Notes under the pieces: generated by a model
Database searches by the model: none
What the model was told of the DNA's origin: nothing
The model's input: the letters and a program-made list of their open reading frames with translations, nothing else
Shown: positions 1 through 9,007 of the stretch, piece by piece
Layout of the letters: each line of letters starts with the position of its first letter
How positions within the stretch are numbered: the stretch's first letter is position 1
Assembly (NCBI RefSeq): GCF_000003605.2
Contig: NW_003122415.1
Span: forward strand, 147,174-159,618
From: Saccoglossus kowalevskii
Lineage: Eukaryota > Hemichordata > Enteropneusta > Harrimaniidae
Length of the DNA: 12,445 nucleotides
Reading direction: 5' to 3'
Made by a program: the position numbers and the translations under genes

Positions 1-380
1 CCGAGTACAAGTTGTTAGGGGCCCATATGAAGACTGTCAGGTACATAGATTATTGTTGATCTGAACGTTTGGCAGTAATTAAAAAAATAAATATTTTGCG
101 TCTGAAGCTTGATAGGATACATCGCGTCTGAGAATATTGCCGACGATGATCACAAAAACACCTCCATGAAAGCCCATGGCCAGAAGAGTGGCAAGTATTA
201 TAATTCGGCATAGTTATTTTTTAATGTAAAGAAATGTAACATTGTGCTACAAAAGGTGAGCGTAGAATAATATTTGAAGAAGAATAATGATATTTTTTCT
301 TATAGTAAAGAGATAAAAACGCAGTGAAATGTCAACAACGTTTCTAAAATTTCGTAGGTGTCAGAACCTATTAGCATCTC
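1..380. other. Non-coding stretch, no gene seen
   Basis: This stretch is AT-rich with stops in all frames. I see no exon with plausible splice sites, no RNA gene and no clear repeat until the minisatellite begins at 381. It is treated as intergenic or intronic DNA of a gene lying outside the window. Confidence 0.5.
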
Positions 381-490
381 AACATAGGGTTGTCGGAATA
401 TAGGGTTGTCGGAATATAGAAATGTCGGAACATAGGGGTGTCGGAATATATATGGATGTCGGAACATAGGGGTGTCGGAATATAGGTGTG
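381..490. repeat. 16-bp minisatellite, about 6.8 copies
   Basis: The unit is AAYATAGGGKTGTCGG. Copies start at 381, 397, 413, 429, 445 and 463, with a truncated copy from 479. All complete units are 16 bp except the fifth (445-462), which is 18 bp because of an extra TA. Variation is concentrated at the third base (C or T) and the three bases before TGTCGG. The TGTCGG core is unchanged in all six complete copies. An open frame crosses the array on the minus strand, but it only reads the repeat as a YSD/FRH-type periodic peptide and has no coding support. Confidence 0.9.
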
Positions 491-699
491 TAACCCCGAG
501 GAGGGATGTGCCCCCCTCAGAAGGTAGAAATCTTTTAAAAATGCAACCAAAATGAAGTCATTTGGTGCATGCATACTTGGGGATTTTTATTCTGATCATT
601 AAGAATACAGTACATGTACACAGAACCAAAGGCCTTACACAAACGCTGGCTTTGATATAAGCCTATTATTGATATTTGGGTAAGTCTGGAAAGTGGAGG

Positions 700-781
700 G
701 AACAGTTGATGTTGTGTCCCCCACCCTTCAGAAAGTGGGGGGGACGTGTCCCCCCTGTCCCCCCATGATCGACGCCCCTGT
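700..781. repeat. C/G-run repeat with two overlapping hairpins
   Basis: Runs of C and G are packed into an otherwise AT-rich context. CCCCCAC (718-724) can pair with GTGGGGG (735-741). GGGGGAC (739-745) can pair with GTCCCCC (748-754). The two stems share bases 739-741, so they compete. A further C run lies at 759-764, followed by a GATCGACGCCCCTG tail. A weaker related stretch (CCCCGAGG...CCCCCCTCAG) occurs at about 494-520. The look is that of a piece of an interspersed repeat; I cannot name the family. Confidence 0.55.
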
Positions 782-1557
782 ATGCCTGCAGATATCTCCC
801 GGGTAAAGCGGCTGGTCTGTCTGGATATGCTTAAGAACCAACAATGCTACATATAGAGATTAAAACGGTTTTAACATTTATATTAACCTTCCCCCTTGCA
901 ATTCCCTTTTCAGGTGGCTATGAGGGAAGGCTGACAGTGGCGTCCAAACTATGGGGTGTATATGGTGCATGTGTTGATGAGGTATTGTAGTGCTTATTGT
1001 GTGGGTAATATTTAGGTTTTTTTTGGTCATCTGTCTGGTCTGTGTACATGTGTAACGAGTGCACCAATCTACATGACACAAAGGTCTGGGGTTTTCACCT
1101 TTTTTAAGTGACTAAACAGGTGACAATGATGGAAACACGTGTTAATGTTTCTACAGAAACAGCAACCAAATGAAAGGCGATTCAATAGCAGACTTTTGCA
1201 ATAGACTGGAGTTAGATTTAGAAATGGTATGCAAGCAAAGTGGATTAGCTTATAAAGATATGGATCACACTCTGAGAATGGTAATTGCTAATGACCAGTT
1301 TAGTAAAATAATGTGACCAAGAGATAATAAAGTATGGACGATAGGTAGCGAGCTGGTACACCAAATTCCCGTAACCGGGGATTTCGCATGGCATAGTGCT
1401 TACATAGGAGAGTGACGCTGTAAAGTTCACTACAAATGACAGGAACTTAAAACCCCGTCAAATCTAACAAGTACAGCGCAGTCTGGCTTGTAGAAGTCAC
1501 AAACTCTGTTAAACACAGTGGAAATAAGCTGGACTAAAAAATCAACAAACCAACTCC
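782..1557. other. Non-coding stretch, no gene seen
   Basis: Short open frames occur on the minus strand (878-1081 and 1245-1430), but they have low-complexity or unrecognisable translations and no convincing splice context. I see no RNA gene or mobile-element terminus. Confidence 0.45.
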
Positions 1558-1612
1558 GGGCTGAATGGTTCAGTGGTCAGAGAGGTGAAAGATGCTTCTC
1601 AGACGAGTCCAA
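1558..1612 (+). repeat. tRNA-like patch, possible tRNA-derived SINE head
   Basis: TGGTTCAGTGGTCAGAG (1566-1582) closely resembles the D-arm and A box of eukaryotic tRNAs (compare the TGGTTCAGTGG of tRNA-Gly). A degenerate B-box-like CGAGTCC lies at 1604-1610. The spacing between them is shorter than in an intact tRNA and no acceptor stem can be closed. The patch is therefore not a functional tRNA gene; a decayed tRNA-derived SINE is the likeliest reading. No target-site duplication was identified. Confidence 0.35.
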
Positions 1613-1859
1613 TGATGTTACTGACCAAAACTGACTTCTCCGTGCTAAGTTAGTGGGAAATATGCAAATGACCTCTATTGTATTCACTGTGCACCCTTTT
1701 TGGCCAATTCCATAATAACTAATAAATTAAATTACTGAAAATACACAAGTCACATATCCTAAATAAATGGGCCAGTGATGATTGAAACCTAATGTAAACA
1801 CTCGCTGTAATTGGCTTAACTATACAAAATCCAGTATGAACCCTCACTAAATTTGCACT

Positions 1860-2025
1860 ACCAACCACACTAACGGGTTGTCATATCGCCAGGCAAATTA
1901 CAGCATCAACTCTTTCTAACTAATTAAATAGTAAGTATGCACTGACCACTAGTTAACTGTTATCTCGCCACACAAGCTACAAGATAGTGTCAATCATACA
2001 AGTAAAACGGTCAACCACACTAAAG
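1860..2025. repeat. Diverged short repeat block
   Basis: CAACCACACTAA occurs exactly at 1862-1873 and again at 2012-2023. Between them, 1944-1985 (GACCACTAGTTAACTGTTAT followed by a TCGCCA core) weakly parallels 1864-1905 (ACCACACTAACGGGTTGTCA followed by ATCGCCA). This suggests two or three strongly diverged copies of a unit about 75-80 bp long. The similarity is low enough that chance is possible for the middle copy. Confidence 0.3.
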
Positions 2026-2510
2026 CTCAGCACATCATTATGAAAACGAAAATGAAAAAACATGAACATCGCATCACAATATTTCATCTATAAACTCTAA
2101 GGCGTGTATTCTTACAAATTCGTAGCGCTAGTTAAAACATTAATTTAGTGAACAACTTAAAAATATGTCTATCACTGTATAGATAAAAAAGAAAAATCCG
2201 GTACAGTAAGAGCACATCTGCAACACATAGTACATTAAAAAGTGACAAAGCATACATCTGCAATCAGATGATAACAGATGTCAATTCATACTCATACAAA
2301 TTCAGTCACGCGTGCGTAAGTCGAAATACTGACTAGTTCAAGCCGTGAAGTAAGGGAAACTCCCTTAAGAGTCAATAAAATGTTTTGTACTCACGAACTG
2401 TCACGCTTACCCAACCTTCAATGACACTTGTACAACCCGACGTATCCACGAATGCTGTTTGCAATCGACGCACACAATTCAACGGGGACTTTAAACGGTA
2501 ACACTGTCCC

Positions 2511-2564
2511 GACAACAATGCCACTTGTTGACACAAGTCCAGACAACAATGTTCCACTTGTCAC
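2511..2564. repeat. Short direct repeat, two copies 31 bp apart
   Basis: GACAACAATG followed by CCACTTGT (2511-2528) is repeated as GACAACAATG-TT-CCACTTGT (2542-2561), a two-copy direct repeat with a 2-base insertion. The first copy also forms a small hairpin, ACTTGT (2523-2528) with ACAAGT (2533-2538). No function can be assigned. Confidence 0.5.
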
Positions 2565-2754
2565 GTAGTCAAGATCAGCAGTACAAAACGTTCGGACTAC
2601 TGCTCTTTAATGTCTGGCCTCAAACACTTACAGATTATAGTGTGTACAGCATGTTTTTCATAAAACTCCAGTTACGTCACGTCTCCATCTTCCAGGTATT
2701 CTCTTTTTTGCCTAGTTCTCCTTTTCTTCAGAAATCTCTGCTAGGTAACTTGCC

Positions 2755-3295
2755 AACCAATCAGGAGTCGTCACTGCTGACCTACAGGCCTTATTTAGCA
2801 TGACTATAATTTGAATAGTTTGTATGTATGTTTTCTCTCACGTTCGTCTAATGTTGTTCCTTGTAACTATGGTTTCTAGACGCAATGATCCTGGGACCCG
2901 CCATAGGCGGCAGTATTTCCATGCGAGGTAAATTTTGGATCACCAGGTCATTCTTAAACGCGTAATTAGGACTGAATCGAGAATCAATTTGGGGTGCCAG
3001 GAATCAACCAAAGACGCTTATTTAGGTGTAATTTGCGCTGTCAAGACAAAGTTCAGGTTAATAAAATAAGATTGACGACGTTTTCCCGGGAGAAAAAAAG
3101 TGAATTATTTGTTGAAAAAAGCGGAGAAAAATTGATACGCAAAAATCGTGACGTCGACTCTACGCACGCAATGCAGCGTCATGGAAATTTTCTACTGTAC
3201 ACGTATTCGCATTATTATTTTAATTTTGCCAGCCAGACGAGGACGCCGTACCGACATTGCCTAAAGATAAGAGCTCTTGCCCTTTTCCACGAATT
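2755..3295. promoter_or_regulatory. CpG-richer stretch with CCAAT box, possible promoter
   Basis: AACCAATCAG (2755-2764) is a perfect match to the NF-Y CCAAT-box consensus RRCCAATSRG. From about 2940 to 3295 the CpG count is roughly 23 in 350 bp by eye, denser than the flanking DNA, and includes a CRE-like TGACGTCG at 3149-3156. A plus-strand open frame (2994-3299) crosses it but opens on GTG and has no recognisable product. These are features of an unmethylated regulatory or promoter region. Its target gene and direction are unknown. Confidence 0.3.
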
Positions 3296-3299
3296 TTAA

Positions 3300-4260
3300 T
3301 ATATTCTGAACAATTGCTTTATATGTAAAACTCTGCACACCATGCTATGATCATTCAGTGTTTTAAACTAAACGACTCATCGCTTAGCACAGCCGATTTT
3401 CAGGATTTATTGGCACATGATGTCATGAATCAGGGAATCTAATAAATCACCAAATATTGCATCGTACATAAATGATGACAGCGATTCACTAGGCCTATGA
3501 ACTCATATGTGCACATGCACAGTGCGACTAGTAACAATTACCTTACCTACCGGTCCTTCACGGCCACAGTTGTCACGATGCATTTCAATAAAATAGCACT
3601 AAAACCGAAATAAGGCCCATATGTGTAAATACTTGTACATTAATCGTCTGGTCTATGCAGCCAGCAATATTATTGTAATGTTACAGTGTCTATGAAGTAT
3701 GTGATTGTCATGATTTATATTTCAGTCAGTTTGACAGTGGTTGCCATGACATATACTGATAAAGGTTAATGACAAGACCAGATGGCGAGCTGGTCGAAAT
3801 CAACCAAAAACATCTTATGACTCTGCAGTTTTTAAGATACAATACAGTAGCTGTAATCCTAAACCAATTTTGTTTGCGATTCTAACTAAGGCGGTATCTT
3901 TGTGGAATGTTAGTGCAAGACTATTACCCCATAAATATTAGTTAGTGTTGACAATATATAGTAGTGTTTTTCTAGACAGCTTGACGAGTAATTAATTGAT
4001 TATGATGTGTAAAACTTTCATGTGATTGGTTGTTTGTTTGAAGGCAAGGCCTTGGAGTCTCTTATACTGATTGTAATTGGTTAAGGAGTGACAAGAAATA
4101 AAGAGTGATTTAATGCTGTCTCGGGTGAAAACCAGGGACTTGGCAGAGAATCGTTTTGGGAACATGAATGGAGTTCGTGTGTGTCTTTTGTCAGCCTAGC
4201 GTGGAAACGACCGAATCCCGGTTACCTAAGTGAAAGGTTTTTAACCATCAAAAATACCTA
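3300..4260. other. Non-coding stretch, no gene seen
   Basis: No long open frame, splice-bounded exon or RNA gene was found on either strand. ATTGG words at about 4025 and 4076 and an AAATAAAG at about 4097 were seen but have no supporting context. Confidence 0.45.
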
Positions 4261-4297
4261 TCACATGATCATGATTAATCTTCATGATCATTTGTGA
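4261..4297. repeat. 37-nt near-perfect hairpin
   Basis: TGATCATGA (4266-4274) is the exact inverse of TCATGATCA (4282-4290), with a 7-nt loop (4275-4281). TCACA (4261-4265) pairs with TGTGA (4293-4297) across a two-base bulge (4291-4292). That gives 14 base pairs in 37 nt. It is too short for a pre-miRNA and has no U run typical of a terminator. It may be a small foldback or a palindromic protein-binding site. Confidence 0.6.
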
Positions 4298-4569
4298 CCA
4301 CGCCATTGATTACTCGGCATAGGCTACCACACACTGTATAATATTGAGCAGAAACTCATGCAAGAAATTGCATTTCATTCACCACATTGGCATGGTTGGC
4401 TGTACCCATTCGTACTTTTTCATGACCATTGTTTGGCCCACTACAATTTTCTTGTGATTTAGACGGATTTTTGTCACATGCAAGAAACAGCAAGGGCTGC
4501 AATGCGTACATCAGAAATGCTCTTATCATGCTTGTGATGTTGCTATTGTAGGTAAATGGCTACAGCAGG

Positions 4570-4609
4570 AATGTATATATCTGTATATATATATGAATTT
4601 ATATATTTA
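4570..4609. repeat. TA-rich simple repeat
   Basis: This is an imperfect TA dinucleotide tract interrupted by CTG, GAA and TT. It is ordinary low-complexity DNA, directly downstream (in the minus sense) of the candidate minus-strand exon. Confidence 0.6.
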
Positions 4610-4775
4610 TTAGGCAGAAACTGATAGGGGCCAATTCCTTATGCTGATGTCTACATACACACGTACATCAGTGAAACTTTTGGTGTCACCAGCTGTCATT
4701 CTTGAAATGGTGCCACCGATCAACATTTCATGCCACTCACCTGTGTTGTCATTTGTTATTAAGGCCAAATCTTTT
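4610..4775 (-). other. Candidate terminal coding exon, unrecognised product
   Basis: On the minus strand a polypyrimidine-like tract ending TTGATTTTAG gives an acceptor just before 4775. From there 54 codons stay open (KDLALITNDNTGEWHEMLIG at the start, ending NWPLSVSA) before TAA at 4612-4610. An AATAAA (plus-strand TTTATT, 4606-4611) overlaps that stop codon. The translation has balanced, protein-like composition, but I do not recognise a family. A strong donor word, CAG|GTGAGT, lies inside it (exon edge 4741), so an alternative reading is a 35-nt microexon (4775-4741). No upstream partner exon was identified, so this may be chance or a decayed fragment. Confidence 0.2.
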
Positions 4776-4810
4776 CTAAAATCAACAAAAGTTGATATTA
4801 ATATCATCAT

Positions 4811-5667
4811 GTGAAAACAAATTGCTTAAAATGATTGTATTTGATATAGACTGAACATGTTGGGGAAAAAAACCTAAAATAATAAAATTCCTGCCTAACT
4901 ACCCAATATAGTTTGAGATCTTTTTAACATGGTCCACATAAATAATGAGGGATGAACTGGTATTCTGTACAAACAGGTCCATGCATTTACATTCTATGTT
5001 TCTGGTTTGATGTTGACTCATTTACAACCCTGTCATTGGTGATACAAGGATTTTACTCCTTATAGCATGTGTGTGGGCTGTCTTATGCAAACCAACAATG
5101 CTGTCTTTGCATATGGTCAATTTACTCTGGTTATATGTCAGACGGCACATTGCCATTGCCATGCGATAAATTCATTAATTTTATGGGTTCTATCAGTCTG
5201 ATGGGATTGATATCATCAATGATATCCCTATGAAGTACAATTATATTTCATATAGTATCTGTGCACCTACTTTATTTCCTATTCATTCTGAATGGACAGA
5301 TTTATGAACATACAATAGCCTAAAAGTAAGGGGGTATATTTGTTCGTCACCCTGTAACTTTGCATGATATGGGTCTATAATACTGTCTTGTACAACGTTG
5401 TAAACAGTTAACTACTGGTTTTGTACAGTTTTTTGTTGCTGCACATATACTTATTTAAAACAACAAGATATAGTATTTTCGGCAATATGACTACTACCAA
5501 ATTGGTTGTCGGTGGTGATACCTATCATTTGGGTCTTCCGTCAACACTTGTGCGCTTTTGCACCATGAGTCGTTTCATGCACATCATACCAGATTTAATC
5601 ATAACACTCTTTTTACAACACTAAGTTACCTCATTATAATGTAAATGTGCATAACCTGTGTTTTCAT
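4811..5667. other. Non-coding stretch, no gene seen
   Basis: An open frame at 5421-5624 on the plus strand has no recognisable translation. A small AT-rich palindrome, GATATCAT-CA-ATGATATC, sits at 5209-5226. Nothing else can be supported. Confidence 0.45.
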
Positions 5668-5712
5668 TGAGAGGATGCTTGAATGCACGGTAGTGCTTTC
5701 AGCATCCTCTCA
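5668..5712. repeat. 45-nt hairpin with 19 base pairs
   Basis: TGAGAGGATGCT (5668-5679) pairs perfectly with AGCATCCTCTCA (5701-5712). Inside it GAATGCAC (5681-5688) pairs with GTGCTTTC (5693-5700) except for one T-T mismatch, closing on a GGTA loop (5689-5692). T5680 is the only bulge. The stem does not extend beyond 5668 or 5712. It resembles a small-RNA precursor in pairing quality but is shorter, and its loop is tighter, than ordinary animal pre-miRNAs. A foldback element or cruciform site is equally possible. Confidence 0.65.
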
Positions 5713-6480
5713 CCACTGGCAGTTATTTACAATGCATGCCTCAAGATTTAATTATGGAAGTCCAATCATTTCCAAAGCATTATCTATTTCAACAATGTTC
5801 TTCCTATTGAACATTACTCTACTCAACACCTTACTCAAATCATTCATTACAATATATAATCCTTACCACTTGTTTTTTATTTTCTCCCAGGCGAGATAAT
5901 TCAACCATCACCTGTATCTCCTATTGGTTAAACTTGACAATTATTTTTACTTTATTCTTACTCGAATGTTTTTTTGTAAACTTATTGTTGGTTAAGATAA
6001 AAAATATAAACTTTATTATTTCCTTGTTCATTACATACGATTATTTTATTCACACTATTTTTACACGGTTGTCTTCTAACTAGTCATGCTAGTGATGTCT
6101 AATAGTATCTGGCCAAATTACAATCGAGTGGTGGGTGGGTCACAGTCAAGTACAAATAAACCATTCACTGCCAAAGAACAAATATAATCATTCTTATCGG
6201 TCAAGTACTTTAACCTCCCCCTCTTGATTCAAATAACATAACCAAAAGACTTAAGACATCATCTACTTCACACACAACACCATATTCACATAATTGTTCA
6301 TACATGTATACATTGTCACAGCAAAATCAATTCCATAAATTTACCAATGGCTCAAGCAAATCATTTGCCCAAATTAACTATGTCCTCTTTTGTAATCCAT
6401 CTAATACTTTTGTCTTGTGTTTCAATTACATAACGTTAGTGCAAAAATGAAGCTAAATATCTTGGGAAAACACAATCCCA
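5713..6480. other. AT-rich non-coding stretch
   Basis: An open frame at 5645-5899 on the plus strand opens on ATG but runs through the hairpin and gives a hydrophobic, unrecognised translation. The DNA from 5930 to 6070 is very T-rich. No gene or RNA is supported. Confidence 0.45.
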
Positions 6481-6483
6481 TTA

Positions 6484-6600
6484 TCAAGGTCACGTTTATA
6501 TTGCGCTGGTCCCGCTAACTCTGGTTCCCGCGTATTGGACGTCTTTATGCAAAGGTCGAGGACTGACAACCTGGCTGTTGACGTAATGTGTCATTGCTAT
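6484..6600. promoter_or_regulatory. Possible distal regulatory patch
   Basis: TCAAGGTCA (6484-6492) exactly matches the extended half-site used by ERR and SF-1-type nuclear receptors. TGACGTAA, a CRE-like word, follows at about 6579. The patch carries more GC and CpG (CCCGC, CCCGCG, GGACGTC) than its AT-rich flanks. It lies about 1.5 kb upstream of LEG1. Linkage to that gene is inference. Confidence 0.2.
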
Positions 6601-7640
6601 AATTAGACTGGTGAATTGCATACCACACTCTCACAGCACTTCTCCTAATAACAAAGTACAGACTCGGGTAGACTGTTAAAACCATTTTCGTCACTACATT
6701 TATAGGTGTGACATCATCACTACTGATTCAAGGGCACAATGTTCTCCTCATGAGTCTGCCCAAGTTTCAATTACTCGACTGGAGGCTCTCCAGCAATTGG
6801 CAACTATAAACGGATTTTCTAGCTGAATGTCAGATAATATCACCAGACCTAGCATAACAACACGCTTACCTTCTATGAGTTATAGATGGCAATGGTTCCA
6901 TGAATGATGTGGTGAGCATCAGACGAATATATCAATGTTTCTAATAGCAAATGTCTTTTATTAGTTGTTTCATACAAAGGATCTTTCGCCCATAGTAATT
7001 TAAGGATTCATGACTAGTATAGGCCAAATATACTGCACATACACTGATCTAGGAACGGATTCACAGACAGATTTGTTCAAAAGCTATTTCAAACAGGAAC
7101 TGATTAAGTGAACCCCGAGAGGGTATATTGATTGGAAAATCGGTCTAGTACCAAACTCACTGTGTAAGATTTTCAAAACTGTTAAACAGAAACACTCGAA
7201 CATTTCACCACCAATACAGTGTTCTTACTCATCATGGCCATGGACCATTGAAGCTGTGAGATAAGAATCATTTCATTGTATGACCACTGTGCTCTGTGTA
7301 GAAAATCAAAGCACAACTCTGAAGAACAGTCTTCATTTTTGGCGAAACATAAAAAAGCAGGGTTTGATCCAACTCGTATTTTTATACTTTCTCTCTCATA
7401 TATTTTGGGGAGCAAAGACTAGGGCTATAAATGTTGTTTATGATGAATATCATTAATTGTCCACGACCGACAAAGTGTCAATTTAATGATTGTTCTAATT
7501 AGAACGGAGGCATAATTCTCAAAGAGAAAAAATATACCTGTATACCCAAAACAACTTTGACCTTATTGGCAGCGGTACGATGGGTGAGTCCCAGTTACTT
7601 TTCCTTTTGTTTTTGTAATCAACGACCCCAAATAATTTTG
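6601..7640. other. Non-coding stretch upstream of LEG1
   Basis: A minus-strand open frame (7182-7415) has no recognisable product. GTTCTAATTAGAAC (7492-7505) is a perfect 14-bp palindrome containing a paired TAAT homeodomain core. Nothing else can be supported. Confidence 0.4.
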
Positions 7641-8001
7641 ATCAGTCACGTGATTTGGTCGTTATTTTGGATTTTCTTCCTTTCAAATATCATATAACTT
7701 GGCGCCTATGGGGTGGCTCATCCGACCTCATTTTTATGCGCAAGTGTAATATCTCACTGTTGCACTGATCATTAAAGGTCGCCTAATCACGTGTGATTGA
7801 ATGCATAAAACTGGGTTCCGCTGCCACCGTTTGAGGCTTTGATTGTTAATCGGATAACAGCATATAATATAAAATCTTTGTCAATTTGTAACCCGGGCTT
7901 TATCTTACCAATTGTATGTGCTTAGTGTAGACATGTGAACGGACCCAAGGTCAACAGACGGGCACTGATATTATACTATAGATACGATAAACGTCTAAAT
8001 C
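7641..8001 (+). promoter_or_regulatory. LEG1 promoter and 5' UTR region
   Basis: TATAAAAT (7868-7875) is a good TATA box that would place transcription start near 7900, leaving a 5' UTR of about 100 nt. A weaker CATAAAA lies at 7804-7810. Upstream are two CACGTG E-boxes: TCACGTGA at 7646-7653 and CACGTG at 7788-7793, the latter inside AATCAC-GT-GTGATT. CCAAGGTCA (7945-7953) is a nuclear-receptor half-site, but it lies downstream of the proposed start. Two tiny upstream ORFs precede the gene: a four-codon ORF at 7916-7930 and a start-stop ATGTGA at 7933-7938. The true start site and any 5' non-coding exon cannot be determined here. Confidence 0.45.
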
Positions 8002-9007
8002 ATGGATCACTCAACGTTGAAATTTGTAAGCTTCTTCTGCCTGTTGTACATTGTAAAAAGCGTTGAAAGTTACGCCGGAATTCAAGCATGTGATTCTGGG
8101 CGGGAAAGTTGCTATTTAAAGGTTAGTGAAACTACCCACGCCTGTGAAAGTGCGTCTCCATTCTGGGACCAAGTACCTGTACGTATTACAGATTACGACG
8201 TAATTAACGGGACTGTAACTGTCGATCCCTGGAACTACTTACAACGTATGGGTCTGTATAAAATATTGTTGAAATCCACCGAAAAATACATGCGTGACTT
8301 CGGGCCTCGTAATTTAGGCAACATTCTTTGGGGCCTTCCACTCCAATTTGGATGGCAGTTCTCAACACGTCGTCTGGACGATCCATTCAATTTACAAAGT
8401 GATCAAGAAGACAAGTTCTACGTATCGCATAACAGCTATTGGGCCAGTATGAACTACTACCTGTCAGTTATTCCATTCCTTGGCGCTGTTGAAGCAGGTG
8501 TCATTGACCTCGAGGGACTGCAACTTAAATTGTTAAAACCTAGTGGGCGCGCTGATCAATACTGCAATAGTATTGCTTCTTGTCGTGAATTAATTCCAGA
8601 AACGTTTCAAAAATGGACTGAATTTTACCAGCATATGATACACATTACTTGCCGCGAGGGCCATTGTACTCCCATGGACGCAGCGCAACTAGACTATTTA
8701 CTGTACTATATGTGGGACGCTCATCAAGCTACCATAGAGCCTGCTTATGAGATATCCGCAGATCTTCTTTCCGGGTATCCACTTGCAGAACAGAAGTTTG
8801 GACGTGGATGGGCACATTTTGTCGAGTATCTCGCTGCTCTCCGATTTATCACTAACTGTACATACACACACTTTTTCGAGGAGATGTCTCTCCCGAAACG
8901 ACTCCTCAGAGATGGAGACCACCCGCCATTCATTCGGGATCTTACAGTTTACGAGAACCAAGCCCTGACAATGATGAACGTATTATTCTTTGTCGATTCG
9001 TATACAG
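8002..9007 (+). CDS. LEG1: LEG1-family secreted protein, coding exon 1
   Basis: This exon encodes residues 1-335 of a LEG1 (liver-enriched gene 1, Pfam Leg1/DUF781; human C6orf58) homologue. In zebrafish Leg1 is a secreted protein needed for liver expansion. In mammals LEG1 proteins occur in saliva and other secretions, and the platypus milk protein MLP belongs to the same group. A signal peptide is visible (hydrophobic core KFVSFFCLLYIV, residues 7-18, cleavage probably near 23-25). Conserved blocks are WNYLQRMGLYKILL (77-90), NILWGLPLQFGWQ (107-119) and the YWASMNYYLSVIPFLGAV region (146-163). N-glycosylation sequons are N69-G-T and N285-C-T. Cysteines at 30, 37, 48, 188, 194, 217, 222 and 286 suit a disulphide-bonded extracellular protein. 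The ATG has a good context (A at -3, G at +4). The exon ends ACAG|GTAATT, a good donor, in phase 1. Without splicing the frame stops at 9024. Its function in this animal is unknown. Confidence 0.92.

Noticed and set aside
371-574. Minus-strand 67-codon open frame
   Set aside because: It is simply the minisatellite read in a frame without stops; the translation is periodic and has no family resemblance.
878-1430. Minus-strand open frames at 878-1081 and 1245-1430
   Set aside because: Low-complexity His/Thr-rich or unrecognisable translations without convincing splice context.
2372-2557. Minus-strand open frame with nearby donor-like sites
   Set aside because: No recognisable product; kept only as a possibility in the CpG-region finding.
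2525-2803. Plus-strand open frame containing a strong acceptor-like CTCCTTTTCTTCAG ending at 2731
   Set aside because: The acceptor is excellent, but the following frame ends after 23 codons with no homology or upstream partner exon, and the start is not supported.
2994-3299. 101-codon plus-strand open frame
   Set aside because: It opens on GTG, not ATG, has a basic unstructured translation and lies in the CpG-richer stretch where stop codons are naturally fewer.
5209-5226. GATATCAT-CA-ATGATATC palindrome
   Set aside because: AT-rich 8-bp stem of a kind expected by chance in a window of this size and composition.
5421-5899. Plus-strand open frames at 5421-5624 and 5645-5899
   Set aside because: Hydrophobic AT-driven translations with no recognisable motif; the second runs straight through the 45-nt hairpin.
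7182-7415. Minus-strand 77-codon open frame with an acceptor-like TTTTCTACACAG inside
   Set aside because: No recognisable domain, no partner exon and no poly(A) context.
8204-8968. Open frames in other frames inside the LEG1 exon
   Set aside because: They are shadows of the LEG1 coding sequence.
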